DNA from: an uncultured Coriobacteriia bacterium
Lineage (GTDB): Bacteria; Actinomycetota; Coriobacteriia; Coriobacteriales; QAMH01
DNA length: 64,000 nt
Direction: 5' to 3'
Assembly: GCA_959608885.1 (NCBI GenBank)
Contig: CAUHSG010000002.1
Location: 1-64,000 of the forward strand
Shown here one piece after another: positions 62,337 through 64,000 of the stretch; position 1 is the first letter of the stretch, and each line of letters starts with the position of its first letter. A program made the position numbers and the translations under genes. A model generated the notes under the pieces. The model ran no database searches. It had not been told where the DNA came from and saw only the letters and a program-made list of their open reading frames with translations.

Positions 62337-63644
62337 ATGCTCATGCGGGCACGTGAATGGCATTGCGGCCCCTTCGACCTGGATCTTTCCTCGCCCTTCG
62401 TCATGGGCATTTGCAACGTCACGCCTGATTCCTTCAGCGACGGGGGTGTGCATGCCACGGCGCCCGAGGCAATCGAGCATGCACGCAAGCTTCTCGCATC
62501 CGGTGCGGACATCATCGACGTTGGCGGCGAATCAACTCGCCCTGGTGCTGGAGAGGTTTCGCCCGAAGTCGAGCTTGAACGCGTCTTGCCCGTCGTGCGC
62601 GAGCTCGCGGTGCAGGGCGCGATGGTGAGTATCGACACGCGGCATGCATCCGTTGCCGCCGCGTGCATTGATGCTGGTGCCTGCATCATCAATGACGTTT
62701 CGGGCTTTCGCGATGCCGATATGCGCGATGTCGCCGCGCGAAGTGATGTGGGCCTCGTCGTCATGCACATGCGCGGCACGCCCAAGACCATGCAGGATGC
62801 TCCTGCCTATGACGACGTCGTCTACGATGTCGAGCAAGAGCTCATGCGCATGGTGACGCGCCTGACGACGGAGGGTGTTGAGCCCGAGCGCATATGTCTC
62901 GATTTCGGTATCGGCTTTGGCAAGAACGTCGTGCATAATCTCAGGCTCATGCAGGCGACGGCACATTTCACCGAGCTTGGTTATCCGCTCATGGCCGCGG
63001 TGAGCCGCAAGTCCTTTATCGGCGCGATTACCGGCGAGAGTGCGCCTGCGTCGCGTGATCATGCATCTGCCCTGTGTGCGGCATTCATGGTCGATCAGGG
63101 GGCATGCGTTGCGCGCGTGCACAATGTGGTCGAGACGCGCGAAATGCTGCGCGATTCGCACCGGGCAGTCATTGGCCTTGGGTCCAACATGGGCAATAGC
63201 TGCGGGCACATCGACGACGCGCTTACGAGCCTACGGCTCAATCCCGACATCTGGATTGGCGCTGTCTCCGAATACGTCATGAGCGAGCCGGCGTACATGG
63301 AGGCGCAGGATTCGTTCGTCAATGCCGTTGCCGCTATCCAGACGACGCTTCCGCCTCGCGAGCTTCTGCGCGTGCTGCACGGGCTCGAAGAGGAGCATGG
63401 CCGCGTGCGTGGTATCGAGAACGGCCCGCGTCCACTCGACCTCGACATCATCGACTATTCGGGCGTCGTTTGCGCAGACGAGGAGCTCGATTTGCCCCAT
63501 CCGCTCGCTCTGGAACGAGACTTCGTCGTAACGCCGCTGCTCGACATCATGCCGGGCTACGTGCTCGCAAACGGAGTCGCGGCAACGCATGACGACGTGA
63601 CGGTCGGCAAAGTTACCGGTCCTGCCCGCGAGGTTCTGGATTGA
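62337..63644 (+). CDS. folP-folK: Bifunctional dihydropteroate synthase / HPPK
   Basis: A 435-residue fusion. Residues about 1-275 are dihydropteroate synthase: GICNVTPDSFSDGG near 24, DVGGESTRPGAG near 61, and SRKSFIGAITG near 222. Residues about 278-420 are hydroxymethyl-dihydropterin pyrophosphokinase: VIGLGSNMGNS near 280 and GPRPLDLDIIDYSG near 363. The order is reversed relative to the pathway. No folB (dihydroneopterin aldolase) is present between or beside them. The start is 62337, directly after the folE stop. A second ATG at 62343 has better spacing from GGGAAGG. Confidence 0.94.
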   Translation: MLMRAREWHCGPFDLDLSSPFVMGICNVTPDSFSDGGVHATAPEAIEHARKLLASGADIIDVGGESTRPGAGEVSPEVELERVLPVVRELAVQGAMVSIDTRHASVAAACIDAGACIINDVSGFRDADMRDVAARSDVGLVVMHMRGTPKTMQDAPAYDDVVYDVEQELMRMVTRLTTEGVEPERICLDFGIGFGKNVVHNLRLMQATAHFTELGYPLMAAVSRKSFIGAITGESAPASRDHASALCAAFMVDQGACVARVHNVVETREMLRDSHRAVIGLGSNMGNSCGHIDDALTSLRLNPDIWIGAVSEYVMSEPAYMEAQDSFVNAVAAIQTTLPPRELLRVLHGLEEEHGRVRGIENGPRPLDLDIIDYSGVVCADEELDLPHPLALERDFVVTPLLDIMPGYVLANGVAATHDDVTVGKVTGPAREVLD

Positions 63645-63784
63645 CCAGACTGTCTCATCGCTCCGTTTACAGCCAAGCGGGACAATCGCTTGCATTATGT
63701 GCTACCATGTGCAATTAGCATATCTGGTGCCACAATCAGAAGTGCAGCTCAAATGTAGAAACTGATAGGTAAAGGAGTCCCAGT
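63645..63784. other. Intergenic region with repeat copy
   Basis: TGACCAGACTGTCTCAT (63642-63658, overlapping the folP-folK stop) matches 57289-57305 with one mismatch. A CTTGCATTATGTG block (63689-63701) resembles CTTGCATATGTG at 57348. A shared regulator site or dispersed repeat is possible. AAAGGAG at 63771 serves the next gene. Confidence 0.4.
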
Positions 63785-64000
63785 ATGGACGACGCAGGTA
63801 TCGAGGAGCTCCTCGACGAGCTTGCCGAGCGCATCGAGCAGTCCAAGCCTGTCTTGGGCAATAGCCAGAAGCGTCAAGTCGAAATTGGTCCCATCTTTGA
63901 GATTCTTGACGAGATTCGCGACATCTTCCCGGAGGAGTTGCGCCAGGCGCGCATCATCGTTCGTGACCGCCAGGGCATGATCGAAGCCGCCGAGATTGAC
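63785..64000 (+). CDS. Coiled-coil protein resembling V-ATPase subunit H/E-type family (partial)
   Basis: The first 72 codons of a gene running off the window. The protein is acidic and helical (IEELLDELAERIEQSKPV, then IFEILDEIRDIFPEELRQAR and RDRQGMIEAAEID). This pattern fits the small coiled-coil ATPase-like proteins found beside coaD in many Gram-positive bacteria. Similarity is recalled, not searched. AAAGGAG lies 7 nt before the ATG. Confidence 0.7.
   Translation, partial: MDDAGIEELLDELAERIEQSKPVLGNSQKRQVEIGPIFEILDEIRDIFPEELRQARIIVRDRQGMIEAAEID

Overview
The window is GC-rich chromosomal DNA from a high-GC Gram-positive anaerobe. The best guess is class Coriobacteriia (Eggerthella/Slackia-like). 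This rests on a MerR-type HspR inside a dnaK-grpE-dnaJ-clpB operon, frequent GTG/TTG starts, several apparently leaderless promoters, type III pantothenate kinase, and an accessory molybdopterin enzyme. Genus and species cannot be fixed from the sequence alone. Genes are densely packed, mostly on the + strand. I see no IS element, prophage or CRISPR array.

Layout. 0-0.75 kb: a DinJ/YafQ-type toxin-antitoxin pair. 0.8-5.4 kb: metG-tatD-flavodoxin-like-rsmA, followed by a two-hairpin element. 5.7-8.6 kb: a membrane glycosyltransferase with two acidic membrane proteins. 8.6-10 kb: infC-rpmI-rplT behind a leader attenuator; infC appears to start at AUA. 10-10.9 kb: an acetyltransferase and a ferredoxin, convergent. 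11-18 kb: the heat-shock operon dnaK-grpE-dnaJ-hspR-clpB with upstream repeats and a dyad operator. 18-26 kb: a P-type ATPase, two TrkH-type K+ transporters (one fused to, one followed by, the same extracytoplasmic domain), and rsgA. 26-31.4 kb: mobA, an HtrA protease, a response regulator, coaX, a soluble histidine kinase and an ACT-domain protein. 31.4-37.9 kb: surface-polysaccharide genes (ABC exporter, glycosyltransferases, GtrA, UDP-galactopyranose mutase) with tadA and nth embedded.

38.4-41.5 kb is the most unusual locus. It encodes a cytoplasmic molybdopterin enzyme whose N-terminal Fe-S cysteines are missing, a partner that looks like a ferredoxin subunit with nearly all cluster cysteines lost, and an unrecognised 91-residue protein. 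Together they look like a Mo enzyme complex with no Fe-S electron path, possibly doing non-redox chemistry.

41.6-50.8 kb: trigger factor beside a convergent protein resembling only the trigger-factor C-terminal domain, rlmH, tRNA-Ala(CGC), a polysaccharide deacetylase, an Arg-rich membrane protein, a lipase-glpK operon and a flippase. 50.8-63.8 kb: tilS, hpt and ftsH, usually adjacent in Gram-positive bacteria, are split by about 7 kb. The insert holds a 41-bp-periodic repeat array, a five-gene module (two-component system, VTC-type polyphosphate polymerase, DUF4956 membrane protein, carbohydrate-binding lipoprotein) and a glycine-riboswitch-controlled symporter. folE and a folP-folK fusion follow ftsH. 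The window ends inside a small coiled-coil protein gene.
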